From assembly GCA_013396995.1 (NCBI GenBank), contig VWZP01009170.1, positions 372,001 through 436,000 of the forward strand: a DNA stretch of 64,000 nucleotides, in the 5' to 3' direction. Below, piece after piece: positions 35,101 through 49,710 of this stretch (its first letter is position 1; each line of letters begins with the position of its first letter). The translations under genes and the position numbers were made by a program. The stretch comes from Dicaeum eximium (taxonomy: Eukaryota > Chordata > Aves > Passeriformes > Dicaeidae). The notes under the pieces were generated by a model that ran no database searches, was not told the DNA's origin, and was given only the letters and a program-made list of their open reading frames with translations.

Positions 35101-38100
35101 AGCTGCAGCTCTGCTGGTGGCCTCAATTTCTTCATCCTTGTGCTGTGTGGTGCTGGTCAGTGTGTGCTCCCCTGTGCTTTGTAACATCACTGTTAGGACC
35201 TGCAGGCAGGTAACAAAGCCCCAGAACTTAGAGGTTCAGCATCCTGAGCTGTTTGACAGCTTGCTCTGCTGTGGAATTCCTTTGCTGAAGGAGACATCTG
35301 TTAAATCAATACAGGTTATGTTGGATGTAAATTGGGATCTGTGGTTTGAATTCAGCATTGTTCTTTTGTCTCTGCTCATATCTACATCTCTATATCAGTA
35401 ATCAATGCTGAATTGTTCCAAAATGGTGGAAAACTCTGTCAAAGAAAACAATGAAAGAATTAGGGGGGCTAATTAGGAGTCGATAAGGGGGAAACTGTGG
35501 CTGTGTTATGTCACAGCATCTGAGAACTTCACAGAAAGTGAAGTCCAGAAGGCAGCAGTTTTGATAATGATGCAGACAATGCAGGCTTGGCCTGCCAACT
35601 TAATGTGTATGTTTAAAAACTTTCTGAAATCATATGTGATAGAGATGACTTCTGAAAATCCAGCCATTGCTATGTATTCCAGTGGGAAGAAAAAAATCAG
35701 TTTGCAAATCACTTATGTTTTCTAAGATTAACTGATTTGTGAACATTCATGTTTAAGAATTTCTCCTTTGTTGCACAGAGTGCACGTAATGCTAGGAAAT
35801 TATTTTGCCATTCTTCTCTTATGCTTACATTCTTCTGCATTACTTTGAAATCTTGAAATGAGCTCATATTTTGAATATATAGACAGACAACTGAGATGTT
35901 TCCTTACCAAGCGTAAACCTAAAAAATTCAAGCCACGTAGTTTTGCTTCATGCTTACATCCTGATTTAGCAGCTTTGGCAGGTTTAACTGTCAGAGTTGG
36001 TTGCTTTATGCTCTCCTGGGTGTTTTGCCAGATTTCCTTGCAGACAGATGTGGTAGGACCCAGTTGTGCCTCATTTGTTCTCCTTGTGGTGTTGGTTAGT
36101 GCTTATTTGGTCCTTTTGTTATGACTCTTACCTTGCTGTCTGCTTTAAGACTACACTACATAAAAGCCCTTTGAATTGACTGAGCAATGCTCAGTTATCA
36201 GAAAGATTACTTTTAAAGTATCATTTTTCAATGGTGTCATTTTTTTTCCTTATTTTACTTTCCAGATCTCAACACAAGCTTATGGAGGTTGAGGTTCCAG
36301 TATTGTGGTGTCAGAAATTAATAATGAAGTGTAACTTTAAAGTGAAAAATACAAAGTGCTACAGTAAAAGGCAGAAGGAAGCACTCAATGATGCAGTGGT
36401 TACTGTTGCACTTTAAGACCATTGTGCCTATTTTACAAGTTTTAAAGACAGTAAATGCCAGGCTAAATTCATAGTCCAAAGCACAGGGTTGAATAACATT
36501 TCCAAGAAACAGCCTAGTGAGCTCATTGGTCCGTGAGCAAGAGCAGAATATTTCCAGTGTTGGTATTTCCATGCACTTTCGATTTGAAATACCAGAAAAA
36601 GAAAGAAAACAAAGTGAAATGTAACTTATTATTGTAATAAGGGATGGCTCGCCACAGTGGTCACTTCTGTGGCACCAGAATGCTTGGTTAGAGGAGCTGG
36701 TGTGGGCGGTAGTGGTGAGCAGTTCCTTTATCCTTTTGTCCTTGTTTTTCAAGTGCTTAGAGAACTCATAGTCATAGGTCATATTTTTTTTATTCCTCCC
36801 TTCTAGCAGTCTAGCTGGACGAAAGCAGGCCTGGAGTAGTTCATCTTTAAGCCTTTAATGTAGGGAGGTGCTCCTGAAGATGAGAGGGGAAAATCAGAGA
36901 TGAAATCTTTCTCTCACACTCTTGGTGGAGTCAGTGCACATTCAAAGGCAGGAGGAGTTCAAACATCCCATGGCTTCTGTGCTTCTGTGCTAGATCTGCG
37001 TTCTCAGTGTGTTTAAATTGACCTTATTCCACCGACTTCCACAAAGCAAGACAAGTCAATGATTTGTGTCAGCTGCAGAGCCAAGATCCTCTTGAACATG
37101 AATCTTTCACAGCTCAGTTTTTGCACAGAACTGATAAGCACATAGCACATGTCATCAGGACCTCCGTCCATGAAGACGGGCCCTGGCGTGTGGCTTTCTT
37201 CATGCTGCATAAATTAATTTCCATCTGTTATGTTTCACTGCACTGAAAAATCCAGGACTGTTTGTTCCACAGTAGTTCTTCTTCCTTGGGAAGATTAACA
37301 TTTCCTCTTTGCCAGCATGGCTGTTAGAGATCAATTCTCGTGACAAAACTGGTGAGTTCTCTGTAAGTATCTATAAAAGCCAAATTGTGCCCCATCTGTT
37401 TCTGCCAGTGGAGCCACCCTAAGAAAAGTGGATTCCTCCTCTTCTAAGGAGCAGTCACTGGGTCCATGTTGTCCATGGGACATGTTTAACTTCCCAAATG
37501 CTGCTTTCAGGCATCTTGCCTTTGCATTCCCATTGAGTTGGGCGCTCAGGTACTGAGGTTGGGCACTCAGTGAAACACTTCCTCGAATAGAGGAATGCCC
37601 AGGAATGCTGAGCAGGAGGTGAAGTCCTTGCACTGGAAGAGATGTGTTGTAGGCTGTGATGAAAGGAGATGACTGATGGCAGAAAAATTGTAACAGAAAT
37701 AACAGGGAAGAGGACCTAGAGATAAGACAACTATTTTTTAAGCTAGTGCTTCAAAAAATCAGTTACACAGCTTTGGTATCTTTATTGCCTTAGAAGTCAC
37801 CCAGAAGCAGCAGTTTTTGCCTGAAGAAATCATCATTACTCCACTGGAAGCAGCTGCTGAAGTTTATAAAGATAAAACATAAATTTGCTTGGTTTTACCT
37901 GCCATATGCATCAGTGCAGGATTTTAAAATAAGTGTGGGATTGGTCTCCATATAACATTAGTAACCAGATATCTACTAATGTCTGTTTGTGCAAGCTACC
38001 CAAAGAAACAAGAATGATTAATAGTTGGAAACAGAAAATGAAAACCATAGCTATCTAGCACAGATTCTGTAACACCCCACTATACTTGACTCCAACGTAG

Positions 38101-41100
38101 TGTAAATTGTTTATACACTATTTAATTTCATAGCCAGAAATTATTTCTCTTCTATTTAGCAACATGAGAGCACTAAAACTGCTGCTGTCTTTAATGTGTG
38201 CTGATACAACTCTCCTCTGAAAGTGCCTCTGGAAGTTACCTCAGTAATCAGACTGGAGTTGTTTAAGATGCAGTCTGTATATCAGCATTTTGTGCTCGTG
38301 ATTTTAAGATTCTCTGGACTGCAGTCTGTGCAGGCTCACTGCACAGAGCAGGCTATAACAAAGCAGTTAATGATTCTCGTGACATGAATGCTGCCATTTC
38401 AGTTTATTTCAATGACACTGGCATCCTGCCTTAAATATATCGCTTTTTATTAGTTGGTAAGGGTATTTTTTTTGAAACCAACTCAATATTAGGCATGGAT
38501 ATGCATCTTAGCTAAACTATAACCTAGCCACTCCATGCCTTTTGCCCTGTGAAGTGCCCGGAGTTTTTCAAAACCTGTAACCACAGTGATATTTTTATAA
38601 AGGAATGTTCACCTCATGGGATTTTTTTAAGGTGTTCTATTTTTTTTCCAAGTTACAGCTTCACTTTATTGTACATGATGTCTAATAAAAAAGATATATG
38701 TCTGTGATTGGACTTTGAAAAAGGGCCATGGTGCCTATTCCATTTAAAGGGAATGAAGTCAAGCAGTAAATTTGCTGGTCGCCCTTTTCATATTGACTGT
38801 ATCTTGGCCAGCAGTTGGTCTTTGATGTTGTAACAATAGAGCAAAGGCAGAGAAGGAGGAGGATTAGGACCTCCATAATATAAAAACAAGCCTGCATTCA
38901 TCATGATTTTTACAGAGCACAGTCCCTGTCTATTGGAGGTTTGCAGTGTAGGCTTAATGTTCTGCAGAAGAGTACAGGAACTTTAACATTTGCAGGTGGC
39001 TTACAATTCATCTATCATTACTCCTACCATCTCTTCTTAATTCAGTTTGTTTAGGCATTCAGTATTTGATTTTTTTTTCTATTTTGTCATTCCTTTCTAC
39101 AAGAGGAAAACAGATGTTTGTCAGGCAGGACAGAGCTTCTGGAGTATCGTTTTCCATTATGGGGGTTGATCGTCATGTTATTTATGAAAGGCTCACTGCA
39201 GCTGGCCAATAGAGTATCTATTCCTCACCTTGTGCTTTAAAGTCCAGGCTTTTATTGGGAAAGAATAGGGGACTTGATGTGTGTTTGTGTGTGTCTAACA
39301 TTTGTGAATATATATCTCAAACAGGACCCAGGGCAGCCACCCTGCCTGTGACTTCAGGCATATCAAAAGAACAGTGCCAGAGGTTTCAAATGAGCTGTTT
39401 AACCTAGTGGGGTTCTGGAGAATTTTGATGTGTATTGAAATGGTAGCAGCACTAGCTCTCCAAATCCAAACGTGCAGGAGGAAAAGGGTCATCCATTCCC
39501 TGAAAATGTTCAAGATACCAAGATGTACTGAGTGCTGATGGGAGCAGAGAGGCTTCAAAATGTGAACAGAGCTTGGAAAGAGACAACTAATCCATAATGT
39601 GCTGTTGCAGCCATGTGTGCAGCATAGCAAATGTGGAAGGCAGCACGAAGGGAGCGTTCCCAGGGACGCGATGGTGGCAGCAGCAATGAGCCTGCTGCAA
39701 GGGGATCCTCATCAGAAGCCCAAAGGCAGCTCTTAGGAAATTATCTGGGGCTGGATCAGGTTAAATTGCTTTACTGCACCAAATTCCAGTGGCTTTTGCT
39801 TAAGGAGTGATCCTGAAGTCCACTGGCAAAACACCGGGAAACTTGTCTACCGGACTTCAAGGACACCTGTCCCAAGGAAGGGAAAGGATGGGGGGAAGAT
39901 GCCAATCCATGGTGCATTTGACAGTTCAGCACTGGACTGAGGGTTGGATCCTGTGTCTTCTAGGCCTTCAGATTAGACTGGTGAGTCCAAACTCATGAGC
40001 AAGTCACTGCTTGCCAGCTGAGCTGCAGTAGCTCCTTAGATGCCTTATCCCACCTTCATCCCACACAAAATAGGAGGTGACTTCATATTTTTAGTAAGTC
40101 AGCACTGAGCAAACAAACCCTGCCCAGGGCTCTCATCAGGGTGACAGCAGTCTGTCCTCAGAGCAAGCACTCCATGGTCACCAAACTCACGGTTTGTCAG
40201 TGCTCAGCTCTGTGTGTCCTACACTGAACACAAATCCAGCATTGCCTTGGCTGTTTCTGCTTTCCTCAGCTGCTGAAAGCAAGCTACGTGAGGCTCAGCC
40301 AGTATGAGGTGAGAGTTCTGGCTAGTTAGAGGCATCACCTAGTGTTTAAAAGGGTTTGCCCTTGAGAGATCAATAGCTCTGAAAAAGCTGCTGAAATCCT
40401 TCAGTGGATGTGAATTTGCTTCCTGCTCTTCTTTGATCTGGCATTCATGGCATTTTGAATAATGTAAATCAAAGCTGCCTTTCTCACCTATCCATCCCTC
40501 TTTCTTCTTCTGTCTCCTAAGAGGATCATTTTTTCATGTTCTTAGGAATACAGCTTTGGCTGTCTTAACATCAAGATAAAACGAACTCATTATTTGCATA
40601 ACATCAGAGTAAGGGCCGGATTAATACCACCTCTCTGATTTTTTTTTCTTCCTTTATCCTATTCCTACAATAAAATACAAGGGGAGTATGCAACTGAAAT
40701 CATGTGTTTGCACACATATGGACTAAGTGGGGGGAAGGAGCTGCATATGCCAACTCCCCGAAACGCACTGCTGCCATTGATAAAAGGAGCCACAATTACA
40801 TTGTTATATTGGGTTATAAACCCCATAATACTACCATGGCAATTATTGCAGTTTGTTTGTGAGAGCTGTATCAGGAGAAAATATATATATTTATCTCTTT
40901 AGGAGAGTTAAGTACCTGGCAGTGAGTTCTGAGCCACAGCCTTCAGTGTCTCTGCTGTTTGTGCTTTGGGATCTCTCTTTGTACAGAGCTGTTCTCCCTC
41001 CCTGCATATGGCTTATCCACGAGGGCCCCATCTCTGTTCCTCACCAGAGGAGGTGAGGATACACAAAACTGAGCTTATTATCATTCCTCTCTTACCTTGC

Positions 41101-41448
41101 TGCTGTGTTGGGCTGCTGGGACTCCTCTAAAGATGCTTTTTGCCTGCTCCCATACACTTTATTGTCAGTGGCGTCTGGGTGGCTTCAGGCACATGCTAAG
41201 ACTATAACAAGTTTGAAAAATAAAACCATTTGTCCTAAAAATAGCTCAGAACTGACTAGTGATCATGGGGTGGAAGGGAGACAGAAATGAAGATATTTTC
41301 ATTTCACGTAAGTGTCAGATTCAAAAGCATCTGCCTTGTTCAGTGCATGTATGGTATTCATTTCCTGTCTGCAGTCGATTGGAATGCCCCCCGAGTCGTT
41401 TGAAATTGAAAATCGAGTCATGCTTCTTTAATCAGCTCTAGGAAATAG

Positions 41449-41468
41449 CCCCCCCGCCCACCCCCCCC
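41449..41468 (-). repeat. C-runs (G-quadruplex pattern on the minus strand)
   Basis: Seven C, then G, then three C, then A, then eight C. On the minus strand this gives two long G-runs and one G-triplet with single-base loops, which can supply four G-triplets. Confidence 0.85.
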
Positions 41469-44460
41469 TTACTGTTCTAGGAAAATTTATATATACATGC
41501 ATTGAATTCATGATACAAAAAGCCCGTGCTTCTCTCCAGGGCAGATCCTTTCTCCCCTCTTCGAGAAGGGTCTTCACAGTGTCTTGCCATGGTGTGCTGC
41601 CTATCTACTCACTTGCTCTTCTTCCCCATCATGTCACTGGAGGGAGGCCTTTCTCCTGTGAATCCACATCCTCTGGTTTCTGATCTGTCACTCAGGCAGC
41701 TCAGGGAGGTGGGGAGAGAGAGAGCATGATGTCCACTGCTGGTGGCTTGATAAGAAACCACAGCAAGTACTGCCTCTGTGTGCAGATGCCATTTATGCTA
41801 ATTACTTCCAGTTGCTCCTGTATCAGTCTCCAAAGTTTTCCAAAAGGAGAAGGTAAAGCTGTGCACTTGAAAGAGCATTTCCCTGCAGGAGCTGGTCCTG
41901 AGGCAGCCGCTCGGGTTTCTGCTGCTGTTTTGCTGTAAACTCCTGGGTGTAGTAACCCCTTCCAGCCTTGTGAGACACGTAGTTCGTGCACAGATATTGA
42001 AGGTAAACAAACACTGCCTTTCCTCTGCCTTCACCCTCTCACTTCCATCCAAAGGAAAGTGAGTTTTGGCGGGGAAGGCAGCTAAGGGAGAGGCACATAA
42101 ATTATCTCGCAGCCGTTCGATGGTGTGTGTGTGTTTTGAGCACCAAGACTGAAGCGATTTCATTTTTTTCTCAGGCACAGGAGTAGCTTTGCCAGAAGCA
42201 CAGGAAACATCATGTTTTTGGAATATAACACTTGTCTGCTTTCTTGCTTTCCCGTTATTAGCTTTTGCTTATGTGATGAAGTCATCATGTAACTTTTAGT
42301 CCACAGGGACTAAACACTTTCTAGTCTCTAAAAACATCTGCCAGTTAACACAGCCAGAGTCAGAGACACTTCTGAAAGCATAGGGTGGATATTCAGTGGC
42401 ATATGAGAGGGACACATGGAGGCTGGGAATAGCTGTTTCTTGGAAACTAACAGCTGAAGGCAACTTTGGAAATTGAAAAGGCTTCAAGTAAGGTTACTCT
42501 TTTAGCTAGGGAGAGATGAAAACTTCACTTATTAAAGCTGGTTCACCTAGTGAAATCCTAGCCATAGTGATTCAGTAGAATAAACTTGCAAAAGGACATA
42601 GTTTAAAACCCAGGAAAATAACTTAAGATGTATGTTTGTTCTCTTTCATTTACACTGATGTTTTGTGTGCTTACCTGCAAAGCCTGAACAAAGGGTTGTG
42701 TACAAAAAGTATTAATATTCTGAATTTCCTTTGCAGTTTTGATTGCAGCTTAAGGCAGCTTTTCCCATTCTGTTGGAACCTAATGTGTGAATTATGATGC
42801 AGATTTCAGGTGATGGGTGAGATGAAACTAGTTTAATTAAATTTAGCAAGGGTATAAATAATTCTATTTTAAAGCTTTATTTTACTACTGATTTTATGCA
42901 AGTCTTTAATAAGGCCTAAAAATAATTAGAACTTTCAAATAATTTGCATTTTGGCACCTCAGGTTATTGGCATAGAATACTTGGGATACTCTTCAGCTGT
43001 ACCTTTGCCTGTTCAGCCACTAAATCACTATGTCCTGTGTGGAGAGCTCAGCCAGGCAGTGATTACAGGGAAGATCTTTAGAGTCATGAAGAATAACTAA
43101 ATGTTTACCAGCAGCTTAGGCAACTGAAAATATCTGTTAACTACAAGCAAAACTTGGCACTGAGCTTCTGTCAAAGCCCTACACAATTTAATTCTGTGTG
43201 CTTGGCTGTCCCCTGGATGGCGAAGTATCTGCTGAAGAACAAAGCACCAGTGTTGTACTACATTAGAAAATTTGCTACAAGGCCTCTGGTTTTTTCCAGC
43301 AGACATTGAGCTGTAATCACCACCAAGTCTCTATTATCAAAGTGTTTATACAAACTGGCAGTTCTTCACCTCCAAGCTGAACCATACTGTTTGTATTTTC
43401 CAGCTGAATGAAAACATGAAATACAAGCAAACAACAGAGCATAAGAAATAGCTGTGATGTGAAATGTGTGTCCACAACATGTAGCAAAAGGTTGCCAGAT
43501 CTGAGTATAATATGGTTGGTTTTCTCTTTAAGCTCAGAGTTAAAATATTGTCTGCCAGAACCATTCAGATGTGGACCCGCTGTTTGCCAGTGGTGTGGAG
43601 GAGATAGGAAGCTCAGTGAGCAAAACTCCCAAGCAGAATCTGCACAAAGGATAGACCAAAGCTTGATGACTGCAAGTGAATAAACTGGCTCAGTGGGGGA
43701 AGAATGGTGCTAGAGCTGTTCTGGCACTTGGGAGGGATCAGTTCACAAGGTTCAGCAAGGCAACAGCCTTTTCCTCCACTGCAGAGGGTCCTGACGTAGA
43801 GCTGGCCACATGCCTTGAACGAGCTGTCTGGGACTTCCTAGATGTGAAAGGGCCCTCAGCCTACAGCCTGAGGATCTCTGCAGTCAGAACACATGTCCTG
43901 GCTACAAATTCAGTCATCAAGATTTTCTGTGTAGCCACAAGAGCTACACAGAGAAGTTTTTAGTGTAGAAACCCTAAAATTCAAAAGCTGTGATTCTGTG
44001 ATAAATGTGCCCAGATGCTTGGAGATCCTGGTTCTGCTGTATGCAGCTCCTGAGAGCTATTTCAGCACAAGGCAGACAACCAGCTGTGGTGGACTGGGTG
44101 AGTTCTGGGGCACCCCAAGCACCTCACTGTGCCACTGGCACCCAGCATCTACAGAGACCACTCCTCCAACAGTGACTGTGGATTAATGTCTGCTGTGAAC
44201 TTCTTACTTGCAGCAGTATTTGTGATTCCATCCTGTTCTCCACAGAGATAAGTCTCTTCAAGAGCCATACAGCCCCTGAAGCTCATGTGTCCCAGAGCAG
44301 TGTGCTGTGTGGTGACTGGATTTGGTCTGGCCATGGCCACATAGTCACACAGGCAGATGTACTGCAAGTTAGAACTGCTTACACTCTCATTTCACCAATT
44401 TTGCTGGAGAATTGGAGAATAGTAGAGAACTATTAAAACATAGGCCATGATTAACAGGAC

Positions 44461-44492
44461 TTTATTATTGTTATTATTATCATTATTATTAC
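44461..44492. repeat. (TTA)n-like simple repeat
   Basis: Imperfect ATT/TTA triplets with two single substitutions, in ISM1 intron 1. Confidence 0.9.
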
Positions 44493-47400
44493 CAACTGTT
44501 ATCAGTGATTCATCTTTTATTTGCACGATGTTTAAAGCAGATGCTCCATTTTGGACTTGCTTAGTGAAAACAATTGTGTACACACAAGCCAATGCCATCT
44601 GTTTTAAATTACTTATTAGCAGGGATTATCTAAAATGTACTCTTTATTATTGGAACAATTACTTTGTCCAGTTTTCTAAAGATAAGTAAGGTTTTTCACT
44701 TCACTGCTATATGTGAGTGATGGGCAAGCTCATTTTAAGGAAAAATGAAAATATCCTAGTATTGGAGTGGTTGATGTGACACCCCTCAGGTCTGACTTTC
44801 TGTCTGACTGCCTGGACTGTATGTGGCATTAATCATAAAAGAAGTCTTTCTCTGTGTATCTCTGATAATGTTTCTCAGCTGTTACCCTCACTGCCTGCTC
44901 CTTTAACATGCCTGATAGGTCCCGTGCTCCTTATACTCATGATAGATGAAAAACATAAATAAACTCCAGGAATTAGATCACCCAAGTTCATTACACATCT
45001 TGGATCTGTGGAGTCTCATGTAGTATCCCAGTGTGTTACTCAGCCTCCCAAGACTGGTGAATTTTAAAGTGATCATTTAGCACTAACCTGAAAACCCACG
45101 ACAGCTTTCCAAATGAAAACAATCTGTTTGGGCAGGTGGGAAATGAAACCAGCCCTAATGGCTGTAATGGTTTTCTGTGAAGGCCTCAGGCCTCATTTTG
45201 TCTCTGATAGCAATATAATCTTTTATAGCATCTGTGAAGTTTCCTAATAAATAAAAGTTCCTTGTTGCTGGTGGTGAAGATGCTGTACAGGTGCATCATG
45301 AAAGTGCAGTGACAGACCCTCAGTTTTCAACTCAAGACCTCTTGTCAAGATCATTTTACAAGATATTTCAAAGGAATATACAAGCAATAAGAAAGCAATG
45401 CAGCTGCAGCAGGGATTTAGTAATAGATTCCCTTGCTGCCTGGGAGCTATTAGAATATAAGTTGTATCAGTTTTCCAAAATCCTCTCAACTCCATAATTA
45501 GCAGTGCTTGCAAATGTGCCCTTGCTTTGGCAAGTGGGAAGTGAATGAAAGAAATAATAATAAATATGAAGGGCAGAGAAAGAGCAACTGCTTCAGAATA
45601 TTTTCTATATCTACAGTCATTCCTCACTTACTCTCTGTCTTGGTTGTTTTTCCAGAACTGGAAATGGTATTAAAATAAGGAAGAGAGGAGGGAGATTGAC
45701 TCCTTGCTTGCCAAAATTGCAGAGAAATTCCCTTTTCCCCTAGTTTGGTATTTTTACAAGTTCCCATTTCTGTTTAGCTACTCTGTGGGGAAAAGAAGCA
45801 GCTCCCTGCACCTCATGTCTATCATGACAGAGGGAGAAACATCATGGAAAGGTCAAGGAGGGTGCAAAAATACCGATCTGATTATTGGAGAGTTAACCTG
45901 CAAGATCAGACAGAACATTTTTCCAGCATGCAGGGTTGTCTCTTGGGGCCTTAAACCCTGCCATAGTGCAAGTCCCACCTGGATCACCAGCACTGAAAAT
46001 TATCCTCACCAAATCCCTGTGAATTGCTCTTCTTTTGTGGCTTATGGATGGGCGCAAAGACATTGATACCTACTGACCTACTGCCCTCCCTTTTTCAGAG
46101 CTGGGTGCTGCAAGGTGTGTTGTTCTGTAATGCAAACAATGTGTCAGGTTCTCTCTCAAGGGTTTGTTTCATTGCCTTGTCACATAGCTATGGGTTACAT
46201 CTTCCTGCCCTTATATACTGTCCACACTTGGAACACTCCAAAATCCTAAGCTGTTTTTGTATTAGGAACTTCTATAATTATCTGATCCCATGGGGCTTGC
46301 AGAACTGTAGCTTACATCCAGTATGAGTAACCTCTTAAAATCATCTTAATGGAAAGTCTAAACATTGTGAATAATCCTTTTAAATGAAGGGGAGAAAAGT
46401 GTTTTATCCTAAAATATTTAGAGCAGATGCATCATTTGAGTAAGAAACCAGTGTGCCTGAATTAGAAATGTCATAACTTCAAAGAAACTGAGTCAGTAGT
46501 TCTGAATGAAGTGACACAGCTTTTAAAGGAAGGGAAGCAACAGCACTTTCCCAAAAGCATCACTAATAAAATTGTGTACACCTAAAAATAAATAGTGTGA
46601 AATATAAACATGGAAATAACGTAAAAATAAGGAAAGAAGACTATCCCCCTCGGAAAAAAAAAAAATCATCTATTAGCTTTGGAAGACAAACCCTATTTTC
46701 TTCAGAAATGATGCTGGCATTGCAATAAGAACAAACTTTTTCCTGCTAGATGGGTCTTGGAAGAGCCTTTGCAGAGCTAATGCAGTGGCACAGAGTGAAC
46801 ATAGTCTTCTCTTCACATGAAGTTCAAGCTCACTTTTATATGTGGCAGCCTCTTTAATCTTTTTTACCAGAAATGCACTTTTCTAGTAATACTGCAGGTC
46901 AGCTTAGACATGACACCAAGAAGTATCTTCCTAAAAAAAAAATGGACATTCCCTTCATTGTATTAACTGGAAACAAATGTCCTTTCACTTGTGGTACCAT
47001 GAGCAGATCACTGGAATGATCACACATGCTGATCATTTCCACTTGCCTGTGTTGCAGTACAACACAGAGGCCTAAGGAGTCCTATCTTGGGCTTTCCTAG
47101 TGCAAAAAGGGACTGTGAGAGACAGCACTGCCTCTAGGCAGAGCACTGGGTCATTCCTGCCAGGCATTAGCCAACCCTGCTCTTGAAGCCAAGCTCCGTG
47201 TCCCGCTCAGTGCCTGCTCTGGGGCTTGGCAGTGGCTGCCATCAGAAATGTGTCCCTGATGTGTGCACCTTGAGCAAGCAGAGTGCTCCATCCTGCCTTG
47301 CCTGCAGCAGCCTTTGGGATGGAGCAGTTATCTTGTCCTCCTTCCATTTGTCTTTCCAGTGTCAAGCAGCCCCATCTCGCTGGGTCTGTAATTAATGACA

Positions 47401-48853
47401 GCCCCAAGCAGCTTGGTCGTGGGCCCGATCAGCCTGATGTCATTACTTCTCCATGACAATTTCCTAACCAGCTCCATGTGATATTCCATCTGTTTGACAC
47501 TATTAAAGACTTTTTATATAGCCCTTATTATTGTAGTTGCTGAGCTCCCCACAAACATCGCAGTGAGGAAGGGAAGTGCTGTTATCCCCACTGAGGCACC
47601 GGCAGACCGTGACCTGTCAGCATCACACACCAAGTCTTGTCAGAGAGTCACATCTGGGTCTCAAAAAGGCCTTGGCCAGCTCTAGCTGCATGGTTTGTTA
47701 ATGTGGAGAATCAGGATGCTCCTGAAGGGGCAGACAGATAGGGAAAGTATGGCATTGTATGTGAGAATTTTATTAGTTTTTAATAAAATCTTTCTTTTTA
47801 ATAAAGGTAAGATTATGGCCATGATATCCCAGTAAAAATAGTTAAGTACCACTTTTTTTTTTGTTTTTAACTGAAGTAATTTAATCACAGCACTATTACA
47901 CCCTGTTGTTAGTCAGACATAACTGAAAAGCCATTTAATCCTCATGCACCAAGCATGTTAAATTCTATCTGAAAAGTGTTAAGTTAAAGCAATAACATAC
48001 GAGTAAGGACCCTAAAGTTAGCTAAGTGACCATCAGTTCCATTTCCCAGAGCTTGCTGCTGTGTGATCTGCTTTCTACTTTATATTGAATAATGGGTGGG
48101 CTACCAAAGGTGTCTGAAAGTCCTTCCTGGTCTCCAGCAAAGAGAAGAGCCTGTTTTAGCCTTCAAACAAAGCAGACTGTCAGGAGCACACACATTTTTA
48201 GCATAGACTAATTCAGAATTTGTGTCTGTGCTGTAGATAAATGTATAAAATTACCCTTTTGGCACTTTCAGAGTGTAACCATTCTGGGAATGACAATACA
48301 ATGACAATATTAATTCTGCTAAATTGATTTTGTTCTTTACAAATAGAGTGCAGTAGAGGAGAGCTACCTTCATTTTTACTCGATACAATTTCACTTAATC
48401 CAAGATTAATTCTTCAAGCTTAGTTTATTTTGACTCACTGAATATTTTTCTATAATGTGCCTGGGTTATATTGTAACATCTCTTTAAAGGTCAATTTAGA
48501 ACTTTCTAAGCAAATAAACACAAAATAAAAGAAAAAGCATTGGAGCTGTTATATATCTGAGATCTTAGCTAAAGGTATGCTGTGGCTTAATTTGAACCAG
48601 GGGAGCTGGATGGAGATTGCATTTAACCAGAAATGCTGGCAAAAATATGCTTCAGTAGAGCCAGAACCACATGTGGCCATTCCACTTTAATTGTGCTTGT
48701 TTTAAAAGATAGGTCTTTAACATTTACCCTCTCCATGCTTGCTGTCTCTTTATGAACTGAAAATAAAAACTCCCCAGGCAGTCATACTAAGACCTCAAGC
48801 TAAAATTTTTCAGCTGAGTCAAAACCAAAACCTGTGCTGAATCTGCTCCATGC

Positions 48854-48906
48854 TTTTTTTTTTTTTTTTTTCATATTGTTGTTGTTGTTGTTGCTGTTGC
48901 TGTTGT
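48854..48906. repeat. T18 run followed by (TTG)n
   Basis: Eighteen T (48,854-48,871) are followed after four bases by TTG triplets with two CTG interruptions. It lies in ISM1 intron 1, about 800 bases upstream of exon 2. Confidence 0.9.
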
Positions 48907-49710
48907 AGCCATAAGAAGATTAAGACTTCTCTGCTGGTTTTTTCCCCAAGTCCCCAGGCCAGTCCTAACCCAGGGAGCCAGTGTTTCGATGCTAAATGTA
49001 TCTCCTTGGTGAGGTCAAAAGCAGTGGCAGCAGTGCTACTGGTTCAGAGGCAGGCTGCTGTAATGTACTACAAAACCCAAAAGTACGCTCAAGAATAACA
49101 AAAGCATTAACCGCTGACCCACAGCTTGGTGAAATTCAATCCCACCATTAGGCAAACATGAAAATGAGATCCCAGAGGAAGGAAGGTTCAGATGTTCAAG
49201 ACCAGAGAAATTGGGTGAGGAACACAGGGACGAGATGGAAGTTGTTGCAGACTGAGGGGAGAGAAGGAGAGGTTGCCAGCTCAGCGGTGGGATCTTTTAA
49301 TACCATAAATTTCAACATGGCCTTAGCAGTCAGTGTTTTTGCTTCACTTTGGAACAAAGCAAACTAAAATGATTTATAAGATGGATGCCTTTCAGCATTT
49401 TTAGGGACATGTTTAATGTGGTACCATTTGATTTCCCAGGGGTTTCTTCAGAGCCTCATGTTTCTAGGTTTGTTTTAAGTCTGATGCTTGTGTCCATGTG
49501 GAGGTGCTCACCACAAGGCTGGAATGGTTCAGGAGCCCAGAAGAACAAAGTCCCCAAGTCTGACTCAGTTTTATCTTGTGTCAGCTGGTTACAGATCTGT
49601 GTTTCAGGAGTGAGCCGTGGGTCTGGGTGCTGTAAGGCTGGAGGGACGGGGGCACTGGCAGGACTGCATGCTCTCAGTTGTCATCACTGGGCCTTGCTTT
49701 TCTTCCCCAG

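Larger units (their letters stand above)
29534..49710 (+). other. ISM1: ISM1 intron 1 (about 20 kb)
   Basis: This stretch runs from the right side of the gap to the exon 2 acceptor; its exact left end is unknown because the exon 1 donor is hidden. Apart from the CpG-rich first 300 bases it is AT-rich, with stop codons in every frame at normal density and no exon-like block that joins to isthmin. It contains an A-rich run (32,076-32,120), a C-run pair (41,449-41,468), a TTA run (44,461-44,492), a T run with TTG repeats (48,854-48,906) and a TATA-like site at 30,401. I recognised no CR1 element in it, which is sparse even for a bird. Confidence 0.8.

Noticed and set aside
36318..36782. 154-codon ORF on the minus strand in ISM1 intron 1
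   Set aside because: No recognisable domain and no coding-like composition. It lies antisense in an intron with no supporting signals.
43676..44002. Possible CR1 end, from the tail-like word tgtgattctgtgat at 43,990
   Set aside because: The sequence before it does not follow the CR1 3' region, and a 14-base word alone is not enough.
49678..49710. ATG at 49,678 as an alternative ISM1 start giving an 11-residue extension
   Set aside because: It lies in the polypyrimidine and acceptor region of intron 1, and the resulting protein would lack a signal peptide.
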